A stretch of DNA of 64,000 bases, from contig JBLHRR010000003.1 in the NCBI GenBank assembly GCA_047626155.1, positions 1 through 64,000 on the forward strand, in the 5' to 3' direction. The stretch's first letter is position 1, and each line of letters starts with the position of its first letter. Origin of the DNA: CALGLS01 sp047626155. Lineage in GTDB: Bacteria > Bacteroidota > Bacteroidia > Chitinophagales > Saprospiraceae. The notes below the pieces were generated by a model. It made no database searches and had not been told where the DNA came from. It was given only the letters and a program-made list of their open reading frames with translations. This document shows positions 52,407-60,518 of this stretch, piece by piece. The position numbers were made by a program, and so were the translations under genes.

Positions 52407-53941
52407 CTAGCGAACCTGCGTATAGTAAAGCTGTGTACCAACGGCTATTCCTGAAATTCCAGTACTCCCACTAAAAGTCATCACCACTATATCGTTGCCA
52501 CTAAAAACAGGAGTATAATAATAAAAATTACCTACCCGGTCTAGGACCGCCAATACATTGTTAGAAATACCCCAATTCGAAATATCAGTTGCACTGACTA
52601 CTCTATTTAAAAAAAGTCTGTGCCGACATAGATCCATCTGGATATAAAACACTCTGAATAATAACGTATTGACCATAAGCATTATAGCCCAGATCTAACT
52701 GCCAGCTTCCGATCAGTGCATTAATTATCATTTGATCAGAAACAGTAGTGAGCGGCTCCTCTGGAAGTACTTCAGGCTCCAGTGGTGTTGGTTTTACATC
52801 TGGCAATTTTTCCTTTGGTGTAGACTTTGGAATGGGGGCAGGTTGCGGATTTAATCTCCTGGCATTTTCTTCACTTTTTTTCCAACTATTGGCAATAGCT
52901 TCTTCACGAGCGCGTGCAGGTGGGTGGGCCAGGAAGCAGCTTCGTCCTTAGTCACCTTTTTTTATCTGAACTATAATTCTGATTGGTAATAATAAAAACA
53001 AACAATCGAAGACGCCCCTTATTTGGATAAATCAATGATTTAAAATATTCCCAAGACAATGCGAAAGATTCTTGCGGTGGATAATCGACCCAGCGATAGC
53101 TCGAACCATTCATGATGCTTCCGTCTCCATTGTATTGCTCTAATTGAGTGACAATCGCGAATCCATTCGGCACGGACATATTCCTGTAAGGGTATTGTTT
53201 TTCTTCTAAGCTTTCGCTTATCTTTTTACTAACATCTCCCAAGTTGCTACAGTTTCGAAAATCGTCATTGGGAATCTCATAAGAGGTATGGCACTCCGGC
53301 GGAGGGAAAGGGAATTGGACTTTTTGGAAATTTTGCATAGAGACACTTCCCGTACTTTCCCAAGGCAAGCCGCTTGCTTTACCTTTGTCGAAACCTGCTA
53401 TGATATTTTTATATCTTTTTTGATTAAAGCCCATATCGTCTGAAGCGGGCCATTTAGTCACGAAGGCGCGAACATCCTCTTTATTAAATTTTATTTTCGC
53501 TAAAACAAAACCCATAAAAAAATCAGCTTCCGCTTCTTCTTTCTCATGTCGGTCAGCGGTTAAAGAATGTTTATTTAAATGGTGAGCCATCTCATGAGCC
53601 GTCATTCCAATTTTTGCCATATCGCTAGCGCGCTCAAAAAAGTCCTGACTCCAAAATAGAAATCGTTTTTCACCATCTATTACGGCGCTTACATTCTGTA
53701 CATTGGTTTCTACTAAATAAAAATTGATCTTTAAATTTCCACCTACCTCCAATATCTTCCGAACCCGACTTTCCATCTCGCGACTCTCCGGCGTAAAAGC
53801 ATATAGCTCATCATCCATCTGCGTGCCGCTATAAACACAGCGATTTTTAATATCAATATCTAATAGCTCTTGTGCTTTCAGAGCAGAAGACATCAATAAC
53901 AAAACAGCAATAAGTAAATTAAGTATACGGAACATATTCAT
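52407..53941 (-). pseudogene. M48-like metalloprotease gene with three frameshifts
   Basis: ATG 53941 gives a signal peptide (MNMFRILNLLIAVLLLMSSA) and a zinc-protease domain with HEMAH (116-120, TAHEMAHHLNKHS) and EAEADFF (third ligand near 138). The frame stops at 52952. In a second frame VTKDEAASWPTH continues, then a third gives HPPARAREEAIANSWKKSEE, the HPP-x-x-R signature of M48, a Pro-rich linker and LIGSWQLDLGYNAYGQYVII, ending QTFFK. A further frame continues LNRVVSATDISNWGISNNVL to GTQLYYTQVR at 52407. Two breaks fall on 7-base runs (52957-52963 and 52612-52618 region) and one on a GGGT tandem repeat (about 52918-52930). The C-terminal part looks lipocalin-like. With three indels it is either a pseudogene or badly called sequence. 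Confidence 0.8.
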
Positions 53942-54036
53942 TCAGTTTCCAGATAAATAAACTAGACTAAAACTCAGACAAGTTATACTACAACTTGTTC
54001 AAATGAATGGGTGTGGAAAAGTGGATGTTTCCAAAA

Positions 54037-54069
54037 TTATTTATTCTATTGGAGAAATAGAATAAATAA
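54037..54069. terminator. AT-rich perfect hairpin
   Basis: A perfect 14-bp stem, 54037-54050 with 54056-54069, has a GGAGA loop. It lies between the protease remnant and the HAD gene, upstream of the former. Confidence 0.4.
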
Positions 54070-54179
54070 GGGGATGAATATTAGAGTTTATTCCGTATCC
54101 GGTGTTCGATTTCATACCGGATTTGCAAAACCTCCAAGATTTGGTAAGTCTCTTTTTTTCCTTCACCTCTAAACTATCC

Positions 54180-54830
54180 TTAATTAAAAATCAAATTCGG
54201 CAACTCATTCATATCTGAAAACACCCTAGCTCCTGCTGCTTTCAAATCTGCGCCATCATGATCTGGTGCGAAACCCAATACAGGAATTCCAGCCGCCACC
54301 GCTGCTTCCACCCCGTGTGTACTATCTTCGATGACCAGACAGTGCTCTGGTAAAACTTTCATTTCCTTGGCGGCATGGAGAAAAAGAAAAGGATCTGGCT
54401 TCCATCGGTTTACTTCGTAAGCGCTAAAAAGATGCCCTTCGAAATAAGGAAGTAACTTGGTCAATTTTAAATTAAACAACATTTTTTGAAGGGGACCATT
54501 TGAAGCAACACATCTCTTCAATGGTTTCTCTGAAATAGCTTTTAGCACTTCTTCGATTCCAGAAATCGGTTCAAGAAATTCTTCAAATAACTCAAAGCTG
54601 CGTTTTCTATACACCGCTTCAAAATCATAGAGAATGGGCTCCCCCAGTTTTGCTTCAATATATTTCCCCACGTCGGCTAAAGAACCTCCCGTGAATAGAT
54701 TCTGGGCTTCCATAGTTTCCATAGGAATTCCGAGCTTACTTATTTCTTCCGCAATAACCTGACTGGAAATTTTTTCGCTATCTACAAGAACACCGTCGCA
54801 GTCGAAAATAATAAGTTGTGGTTTTGACAT
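54180..54830 (-). CDS. HAD superfamily hydrolase, beta-phosphoglucomutase-like
   Basis: The 216-aa protein is a Rossmann-like HAD phosphatase: motif I IIFDCDGVLVDSE with the two catalytic Asp, motif II around CVASNGPLQ, motif III RWKPDPFLFLHAAKE (Lys) and motif IV LVIEDSTHGVEAAVAAGI. The cap is helical (about 18-80), as in phosphatases and phosphomutases of sugars such as beta-phosphoglucomutase. The exact substrate cannot be deduced. Being near glgC/glgA could suggest sugar phosphate metabolism, but it is 2 kb away. Confidence 0.9.
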   Translation of the reverse strand: MSKPQLIIFDCDGVLVDSEKISSQVIAEEISKLGIPMETMEAQNLFTGGSLADVGKYIEAKLGEPILYDFEAVYRKRSFELFEEFLEPISGIEEVLKAISEKPLKRCVASNGPLQKMLFNLKLTKLLPYFEGHLFSAYEVNRWKPDPFLFLHAAKEMKVLPEHCLVIEDSTHGVEAAVAAGIPVLGFAPDHDGADLKAAGARVFSDMNELPNLIFN

Positions 54831-54874
54831 TTTGATAATTTGATCGTTTTTCTAAGATACTATACACTTTTGCT

Positions 54875-54925
54875 AGCGCAGCCCCCAACCCATGAAGGGG
54901 AGGTCCTTCCGCAGACTTATCAGTG
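54875..54925 (+). repeat. AACCCCC dispersed repeat, copy 1
   Basis: AGCGCAGCCCCCAACCCATG then AAGGGGAGGTC and GCAGACTTATCAGTG. The copy at 58451-58505 is in reverse orientation and shares about 50 bases. Confidence 0.6.
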
Positions 54926-54987
54926 GAATGAGAGATCGTTTCTGAAAAATGTATCGTAGTTTATACGTTTTCAGTGAATTCATTTGG

Positions 54988-55998
54988 TCAATTAACTTTC
55001 ACCACTACTTTTCCTATCGTCTTCCCTTTTTGAAACATACGAATTGCGTCTGGCAACTCTTCAAAGTTAAAAACATGTCCTATATGTGGTGGCGGTAATT
55101 CTAATGCCTGTACCTTAGTAATGATGTCGTGCATAATTTCCACTCGTTCATACAACCAGATGAGATTAAATCCCAGCATTGCTTTATTGGTGTGGATCAT
55201 TTCCTGTGGGTCAAACTTTGGCCGGGTAAAATGCTGATAGAGTACCTTTAGATAATTAGGACGGTTGCCAGGAGAAGCATAACGGGCGGAACCGTAGATC
55301 ACCATTCTGCCTTGAGGCGCTAACTGCTCAAAGCCTTGTTTTAAAATCTTTCCTCCAATACATTCCATTATCACATTCAAGTCTCTGTCTCCCAAAGCTG
55401 TTTTTAAATCTTTATCAAAATTCTTTGAGCGAACAATCACTTTATCATAGCCTTCCTTTTTCAAAAAATCGACTTTAGCTGGACTACCTACGGAACCAAT
55501 CGTATAAACTCCAAATCGCTTTGCAATTCGATTAGCTAATATCCCTACTCCGCCAGCTGCGCTATGTACTAACACTGTGTTTCCGCTTTTTAAATTTCCT
55601 AACTCCAATAAACCATAATAGGCCGTCAACACTTGCACTAAGAATCCCGCACCTTCTTCCATGCTCCACTTTTCCGGTATTGGGACCACATAGCTCTGGT
55701 TTATATTCAAGTGAGTAGCGTATCCTCCGAAACGGGTTACGCCCATTACTTCATCTCCTACCTTTAGATTCTCAACCTGATTTCCTACTGCTGTTACTAC
55801 CCCTGAATATTCTAAACCAGGAGTGAAAATCCCTTTGGGTGTAGCGCTATACAATCCCCAGATCGCAAATACATCTGCAAAATTTAAACCTATGTATTTT
55901 AAGGCAATACTGACTTCTTCGGGAGCTGCAGGAGGTAGTGTGGTTTCTACCAATTTCATGGCTTTGAGATTTCCTGCTTTGAGTTGGTATTTTTTCAT
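54988..55998 (-). CDS. Zinc-type alcohol dehydrogenase / quinone oxidoreductase family
   Basis: The 336-aa protein belongs to the medium-chain dehydrogenase/reductase group, most like NAD(P)H quinone oxidoreductases and VAT-1 type proteins. ATG 55998 (MKKYQLKAGNLKAMKLVETT) directly follows a TTG that is a less likely start. The Rossmann segment is VLVHSAAGGVGILANRIAKR and the Tyr/Cys-rich zinc ligands of true alcohol dehydrogenases are absent, so it is probably zinc-free. MGFNLIWLYERVEIMHDII and the C-terminal IGKVVVKVN are family-typical. The gene lies downstream of the cytochrome/HIT unit on the same strand. Confidence 0.9.
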   Translation of the reverse strand: MKKYQLKAGNLKAMKLVETTLPPAAPEEVSIALKYIGLNFADVFAIWGLYSATPKGIFTPGLEYSGVVTAVGNQVENLKVGDEVMGVTRFGGYATHLNINQSYVVPIPEKWSMEEGAGFLVQVLTAYYGLLELGNLKSGNTVLVHSAAGGVGILANRIAKRFGVYTIGSVGSPAKVDFLKKEGYDKVIVRSKNFDKDLKTALGDRDLNVIMECIGGKILKQGFEQLAPQGRMVIYGSARYASPGNRPNYLKVLYQHFTRPKFDPQEMIHTNKAMLGFNLIWLYERVEIMHDIITKVQALELPPPHIGHVFNFEELPDAIRMFQKGKTIGKVVVKVN

Positions 55999-56024
55999 CA
56001 AATGTTGATTCTTTCGCTATAGCC

Positions 56025-57956
56025 CTAGAGAGACATTAACAAGTCCCTGGCTTCTTCGTTTTCTGGATTTACTTTCCTTACTCTTATTAACAAGGCCTTT
56101 GCTTCTTTCTTCTTTTTCAGAAACAGATACAAAGCTACTTTATTCATCAGGGCTTGTTCAAAATCTGGGTTTAGCGCTAAGGCACTATTGTACTTTTTCT
56201 CTGCCTCCTCGAAATCACCTTGCAAGGCCGCAATGTAACCAAGGTTATTTAAGGCCAATTCCCTTTTAGTATTTTCTTTCAATACAAATTCAAATACCTT
56301 TTTAGCTTGCGGAAAGTACTCAAGTGCGATATAAGCACTCCCCTGCTTTTCCTGAAATTCTAAATTAAAAGGCATCAGCTGTGTCGCCTTTTTATAATAC
56401 AACAATGCTTTTGCAGCATCCGTTCTTTCCATATAAGCTTCGCCAATTCTATAAGCGGTCCATGCGTCGGTTTGCAGCGCAGCCTCTTGATTGATCGACA
56501 GTTTCACTATTGCTAGATAATCCTTTCTAGCAAAGAAATAATGCACCTTTGTTTTAAATAATAAGGGATCAGCAGTATCTACTTTATTAAGATAATAATT
56601 TGCAGAATCTAAAACAAGGTCTGCTTCCGCGTACTTATCAAACATGGCGATGTAACCTCTTGCCATTTCCAGGGCAGTTCCTTTTTCTTTAGTCAAAATT
56701 TTCAAACCTAAAAACCGAGCAATTGCCTCTTTCTTTTCTGACTTAATCGTCGTCGTCTCTCCAGCTATTCTTGCCGTTCTTTTACTAATGTAATGATCTG
56801 TAATGTTAACATGAGGAATATCTGTACTTCCTGAAGGTGGCATATGACAGGTTACGCAATTGTTTTGTTGGATATTTCGAGTAACCAATGGAATTGAACA
56901 TTCCGCAACTTCCTTTTTCTGATGACAACTGAGACAGGGTTTGTTAAAAATTTCTTTATCTGCTTTCCGGACACTATGATGTGGATGGTGACAGGTAAGA
57001 CAAGTCATCTCGTCTGAAAGTGTATAACATTTACTGAGTCGCAAACGATCTGCTTGAGAAGCCATGATGAATTTTTCATGGGAATTCGTGTATCTCGGTA
57101 GAAAGACATTTGCTACATCTGAAAGCGGCATTCCTGGTTTGAAATCAAAAAAGGTTTTGCCTTCTTCCAAAACAGCAATGCCTTGCAAATGGCAACGCTG
57201 ACATAAATCCATTTGTAAATCCTTAGGTAAATCTTTAGGATTGACGATACTGTAATCTATTTGTTGGGAGGTATCTACTATCTTTCCTGCTAGCTTCTCT
57301 CTCACATGTACTTCGCCCGGACCATGACACCGCTCACAAGCAATCCCGGTAGGCATCGTGTGGTATTTATTTAGAGATCCTTCTACTGCTTCCGGATAAT
57401 CGTTGTGGCAGGTGATACACTCCGTAGTTAGTATTCTATTGAAACGCAAGTTTTTTTCTTCAAAGCCGGGAGCCATATCCCAGCGGCCTTCTTGTGTGTA
57501 GAAAGTAATGGGTGCCTGAAAGATGTAGCCATTTTCGTTTATGATGTGAGAATTAGTGTGGTGACCTGAGCCAACGATATAACTTATTTTTTCAACCCGT
57601 TTGTGAATAGTGTCTTTTCCTTCAAGGCGGTACTCCGTAATATATAAGATGCTGTCTTGAAAGGAGGCTTGGTAATAGTAATCCGATTCTTCATCATAAA
57701 CCACCGCGTGATTGCCATAAAATGCAGCCGTCTTTTCTTTGGTGGCATGACCGAAGGATTGCCCCATACCCGTTTCCATAAAATGATCATATGCATCCGG
57801 GTGACAGCTCCGACAGGTGGCCATCCCTACGTAGGCGACGGAGTCTTGCAGACTAGCATATTGACTAACTTGTGTAATGGAATTGGTAGATCTTCCGCAA
57901 TAGACCAAGGTAATTGCTGCTAGAAGAAAGAAGCTGTAAATTACTTTTTTGGCCAT
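56025..57956 (-). CDS. Multiheme c-type cytochrome lipoprotein with TPRs
   Basis: The 643-aa protein has a lipoprotein signal (MAKKVIYSFFLLAAITLVYC). Seven CxxCH heme sites are visible: CRSCH, CITCH, CERCH, CLTCH, CLSCH, CVTCH and CQRCH. Several have a following His that can ligate. The architecture is like cytochrome c554/multiheme family proteins with C-terminal TPRs (about 450-640, GYIAALQGDFEEAEKKYNSA). It should be periplasmic or surface-attached electron transfer machinery, perhaps in respiration or nitrite/hydroxylamine chemistry; the substrate is unknown. The HIT gene stops three bases upstream of its start. Confidence 0.9.
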   Translation of the reverse strand: MAKKVIYSFFLLAAITLVYCGRSTNSITQVSQYASLQDSVAYVGMATCRSCHPDAYDHFMETGMGQSFGHATKEKTAAFYGNHAVVYDEESDYYYQASFQDSILYITEYRLEGKDTIHKRVEKISYIVGSGHHTNSHIINENGYIFQAPITFYTQEGRWDMAPGFEEKNLRFNRILTTECITCHNDYPEAVEGSLNKYHTMPTGIACERCHGPGEVHVREKLAGKIVDTSQQIDYSIVNPKDLPKDLQMDLCQRCHLQGIAVLEEGKTFFDFKPGMPLSDVANVFLPRYTNSHEKFIMASQADRLRLSKCYTLSDEMTCLTCHHPHHSVRKADKEIFNKPCLSCHQKKEVAECSIPLVTRNIQQNNCVTCHMPPSGSTDIPHVNITDHYISKRTARIAGETTTIKSEKKEAIARFLGLKILTKEKGTALEMARGYIAMFDKYAEADLVLDSANYYLNKVDTADPLLFKTKVHYFFARKDYLAIVKLSINQEAALQTDAWTAYRIGEAYMERTDAAKALLYYKKATQLMPFNLEFQEKQGSAYIALEYFPQAKKVFEFVLKENTKRELALNNLGYIAALQGDFEEAEKKYNSALALNPDFEQALMNKVALYLFLKKKKEAKALLIRVRKVNPENEEARDLLMSL

Positions 57957-57959
57957 GGA

Positions 57960-58358
57960 TTATTTCCGTACAAAACGACTGATTAGTGCAGCTGTTTTTG
58001 CTAAATCATCTGAGGAAGGATTTCCTTTTTTATTGGAGAAGTTCATATCTCCCATTATATTAATAGGAATAAGATGGACATGTGCATGAGGTACTTCGAG
58101 GCCGATAACAGACAGACCGATTCGATTGCAAGCAACTGCTGCCTTGACTCCTTTGGCTACTTTTTGCGCAAAAATCATCAGACCAGATAGTGTGGCCTCA
58201 TCCAAGTCAAAGATATAATCAACCTCCACTTTTGGAATAACCAACGTATGCCCTTTTACTAATGGATTGACATCTAAGAAGGCGAGATAGTTTTCATCCT
58301 CTGCTATCTTATGACAAGGAATTTCTCCGTTGATGATTCTGGTAAAGATGCTAGGCAT
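57960..58358 (-). CDS. HIT family protein
   Basis: ATG 58358 (MPSIFTRIINGEIPCHKIAE) is the family-typical start; the frame goes further upstream but adds unrelated sequence. At 132 residues it is normal for the HIT (histidine triad) family. The active site is VPHAHVHLIP (HxHxH), and GHTLVIPKVEVDYIFDL precedes it. HIT enzymes hydrolyse nucleoside phosphoramidates or dinucleotides such as Ap4A. It is close to the cytochrome gene, so the two may be co-transcribed by chance. Confidence 0.93.
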   Translation of the reverse strand: MPSIFTRIINGEIPCHKIAEDENYLAFLDVNPLVKGHTLVIPKVEVDYIFDLDEATLSGLMIFAQKVAKGVKAAVACNRIGLSVIGLEVPHAHVHLIPINIMGDMNFSNKKGNPSSDDLAKTAALISRFVRK

Positions 58359-58450
58359 AGTTATATTTTTTGGATGCTCTCTGGCTCTTATCAATTATTA
58401 GGAAAGGAAAAAATTAGCCATTAGTACACTTTTGAAAACCAAGGTTTTTT

Positions 58451-58505
58451 CTCACTGATATGTCTGCGGGCTGATCTCCCCTTCAGGGGTTGGGGGTTGC
58501 GCTGG
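58451..58505 (-). repeat. AACCCCC dispersed repeat, copy 2 (inverted)
   Basis: Its reverse complement reads AGCGCAACCCCCAACCCCTG, AAGGGGAGATC, GCAGACATATCAGTGAG, matching 54875-54925 with few differences. Confidence 0.6.
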
Positions 58506-58527
58506 AAAAGCACAGAATTACTAGTTC

Positions 58528-59001
58528 TTAGATCGAAATATCTATAATTTCGAATTCAATGTTTCCACGCGGTGTTTTTATACTCGCGACCTCCCCTATT
58601 TTCTTACCCAACAATCCTTGACCAATTGGAGAGGTCACACTAATTCTTTTCGCTTTCAAGTCAGCTTCAGATTCAGAAACCAACTTATAGCTAAGTGTCT
58701 TGTTCGATTTTGTATTTTTGATAGTAACGTTTGTTAAAACGGTCACTTGAGAAAGGTCAATAGTAGATTCGTCAAGGATGCGTGCATTAGCCATTACCTT
58801 CTCCAGTTCGTTGATCTTCAGTTCCAACATTCCCTGTGCATCTTTTGCAGCATCATATTCTGCATTTTCCGAAAGGTCACCCTTCTCTCTTGCTTCTGCG
58901 ATTGCCGCAGCTACCTTTTGTCGACCAACAGATTTCATATCATCCAGCTCTGTGGTAAGCCTATCAAATCCTTCCTGTGTTAGATAATTGTATTTTGACA
59001 T
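58528..59001 (-). CDS. greA: Transcription elongation factor GreA
   Basis: GreA rescues backtracked RNA polymerase by stimulating transcript cleavage. The 157-aa protein has the N-terminal coiled coil (YLTQEGFDRLTTELDDMKSV) with the tip acids in AEAREKGDLSENAEYDAAKD (Asp/Glu for metal), and the C-terminal FKBP-like domain (TVLTNVTIKNTKSNKTLSYK, ISVTSPIGQGLLGKKIGEVA). Length and motifs are standard. A perfect 15-bp hairpin lies 50 bases upstream. Confidence 0.96.
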   Translation of the reverse strand: MSKYNYLTQEGFDRLTTELDDMKSVGRQKVAAAIAEAREKGDLSENAEYDAAKDAQGMLELKINELEKVMANARILDESTIDLSQVTVLTNVTIKNTKSNKTLSYKLVSESEADLKAKRISVTSPIGQGLLGKKIGEVASIKTPRGNIEFEIIDISI

Positions 59002-59051
59002 AATAATTCTTTTCGTATAGAGTATATATCCTTTGATTGTGGATTAAAAGA

Positions 59052-59085
59052 AACGTTTCCAACCCGGACTCGGGTTGGAAACGTT
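59052..59085. promoter_or_regulatory. Perfect 15-bp GC-rich hairpin upstream of greA
   Basis: AACGTTTCCAACCCG (59052-59066) pairs with CGGGTTGGAAACGTT (59071-59085) over a GACT loop. On the minus strand it has a short T run after it, so it could be a terminator or attenuator ahead of greA, or an operator. Confidence 0.45.
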
Positions 59086-59188
59086 CCAAATTGAATAACC
59101 AAAGGTAAAAAAAAATAATAACTTATAATAACGCCATCAGGTCGGATGACTTTAGAGCGGTACAACCCCGAAACAACAGTTCAAAACA

Positions 59189-59225
59189 AAATGCCATTGA
59201 CACTTACGTAGTCAATGGCATTTTT
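59189..59225. terminator. Terminator of porV-like gene
   Basis: AAAATGCCATTGAC pairs with GTCAATGGCATTTTT, with A and T runs at both ends, about 44 bases after the stop codon on the minus strand. Confidence 0.8.
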
Positions 59226-59268
59226 AGTGTTTGCTATAGAGAATGCATAACATTCTTTATAACTTTTA

Positions 59269-60330
59269 TTAGAGATCAAAACGAATTCCAATACTGTGGG
59301 AACCGCTCCACAATTTTGTATCTCTGTACGCATAATCAATTGCGAATCTTTGTTCTGACTTTTTCTTTATTGGCACCTGAATGGAGAAACCAGCAGCGAT
59401 ACCATTATAAATTGGAGATTCGTTACCTCCTTCAGAAGTAGAACCAAATTCATACTTGTAAGCTCCTCTTAATACAAACATCTTATTGAAAGCATATTCA
59501 ACACCTCCTCCAATTTGATCCTGAGAGAAAGCGTTTGCTGTAAAGTTACCGATCACTGAAATCCGGTTTTTTGGGTTTACAATGAAATCATAAGACATCC
59601 CAATGTTTACCAATGAAGGCAATTCAAATTGTTGAGAACGAACTTCATAAGTCAAATCATAACCAAAGGTATTGTTAGGATTACCGGAAGTTTCGTTCAG
59701 ACCTTCTCCTTTAAACTTCATAGGCGCCCCAACATTCCTCAAAGCAATTCCGATTTTAAAATTATCCTGAGGACCGGTTACATATTGTACCCCGGCATCC
59801 AATGCAGCACTAGTACCTGAAATTCTATCCGTATTTTCTGAAACGAAACGGAAAGTAACTCCTACGGTTACTTTGTTATCAAACATATGTGCATAAGAAA
59901 GGCCCATGTTGAAATAAGAAGGCGAATAGGTAATTCCACCGTTAACCGGATCTGGCAATTGTTCCGTTGTTACAGGAATATCTCCCATATCAATCGCCAT
60001 GATGCTTATTCCAATGGCGCCACTCTTTCCTACTCTTTGAGCAAGACCTAAAGCGTTGAATCCAATATCTGTTCCGTCAAGATAACGGGTATGCCCAATA
60101 TTGATTTGTGTTTTATTGATACGAGCTAGACCAGCTACGTTAATTCGCATGGCATCTACCCCCGTTACGAAAGAAGTACCCATACTATGCAAACCTGAGC
60201 TACGTGCCCATGGGTTCATAAGTAATTGTCCGGCTCCAGCTTCCCCTTGTCGATCAGGGTTACCCGCCATGACATCTGATGCAGGCATCATCAGTAGAAG
60301 GACAAGAAGTGTAAAAATATATTTTAACAT
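59269..60330 (-). CDS. PorV/PorQ family outer membrane protein
   Basis: The 353-aa protein has a signal peptide (MLKYIFTLLVLLLMMPASDV) and a beta-barrel of the FadL-like PorV/PorQ group: GQLLMNPWARSSGLHSMGTS, SFVTGVDAMRINVAGLAR and FGYDLTYEVRSQQFELPSLV, ending SIGIRFDL. PorV is the outer membrane shuttle of the type IX secretion system that helps attach cargo to the surface. PorQ is its paralogue; the residues alone do not let me separate the two. Located just after the large tail-bearing gene, it is probably co-transcribed with it. Confidence 0.85.
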   Translation of the reverse strand: MLKYIFTLLVLLLMMPASDVMAGNPDRQGEAGAGQLLMNPWARSSGLHSMGTSFVTGVDAMRINVAGLARINKTQINIGHTRYLDGTDIGFNALGLAQRVGKSGAIGISIMAIDMGDIPVTTEQLPDPVNGGITYSPSYFNMGLSYAHMFDNKVTVGVTFRFVSENTDRISGTSAALDAGVQYVTGPQDNFKIGIALRNVGAPMKFKGEGLNETSGNPNNTFGYDLTYEVRSQQFELPSLVNIGMSYDFIVNPKNRISVIGNFTANAFSQDQIGGGVEYAFNKMFVLRGAYKYEFGSTSEGGNESPIYNGIAAGFSIQVPIKKKSEQRFAIDYAYRDTKLWSGSHSIGIRFDL

Positions 60331-60448
60331 AATTATTTTAATTTAAAAACTGTACTGTAATGGGTAATCAGAATTAACTCGTCTTTTCTAATGACTACCG
60401 TTTACGAGCAAAGTAAAATTTTTAAAAACAATACTTTTTCATCCGATA

Positions 60449-60508
60449 GAGAAAGGGATAAACATATTGCCTGGATAAATAATCGCTGGCAATATGTCTA
60501 TCTCTTTT
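60449..60508. terminator. Long terminator-like hairpin between porV-like gene and large protein
   Basis: The run AAAGGGATAAACATATTGCC pairs with GGCAATATGTCTATCTCTTT with one bulge, then T. It follows the large gene on the minus strand, which speaks against full read-through into the porV-like gene. Confidence 0.55.
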
Positions 60509-60518
60509 CAATCAGTTT

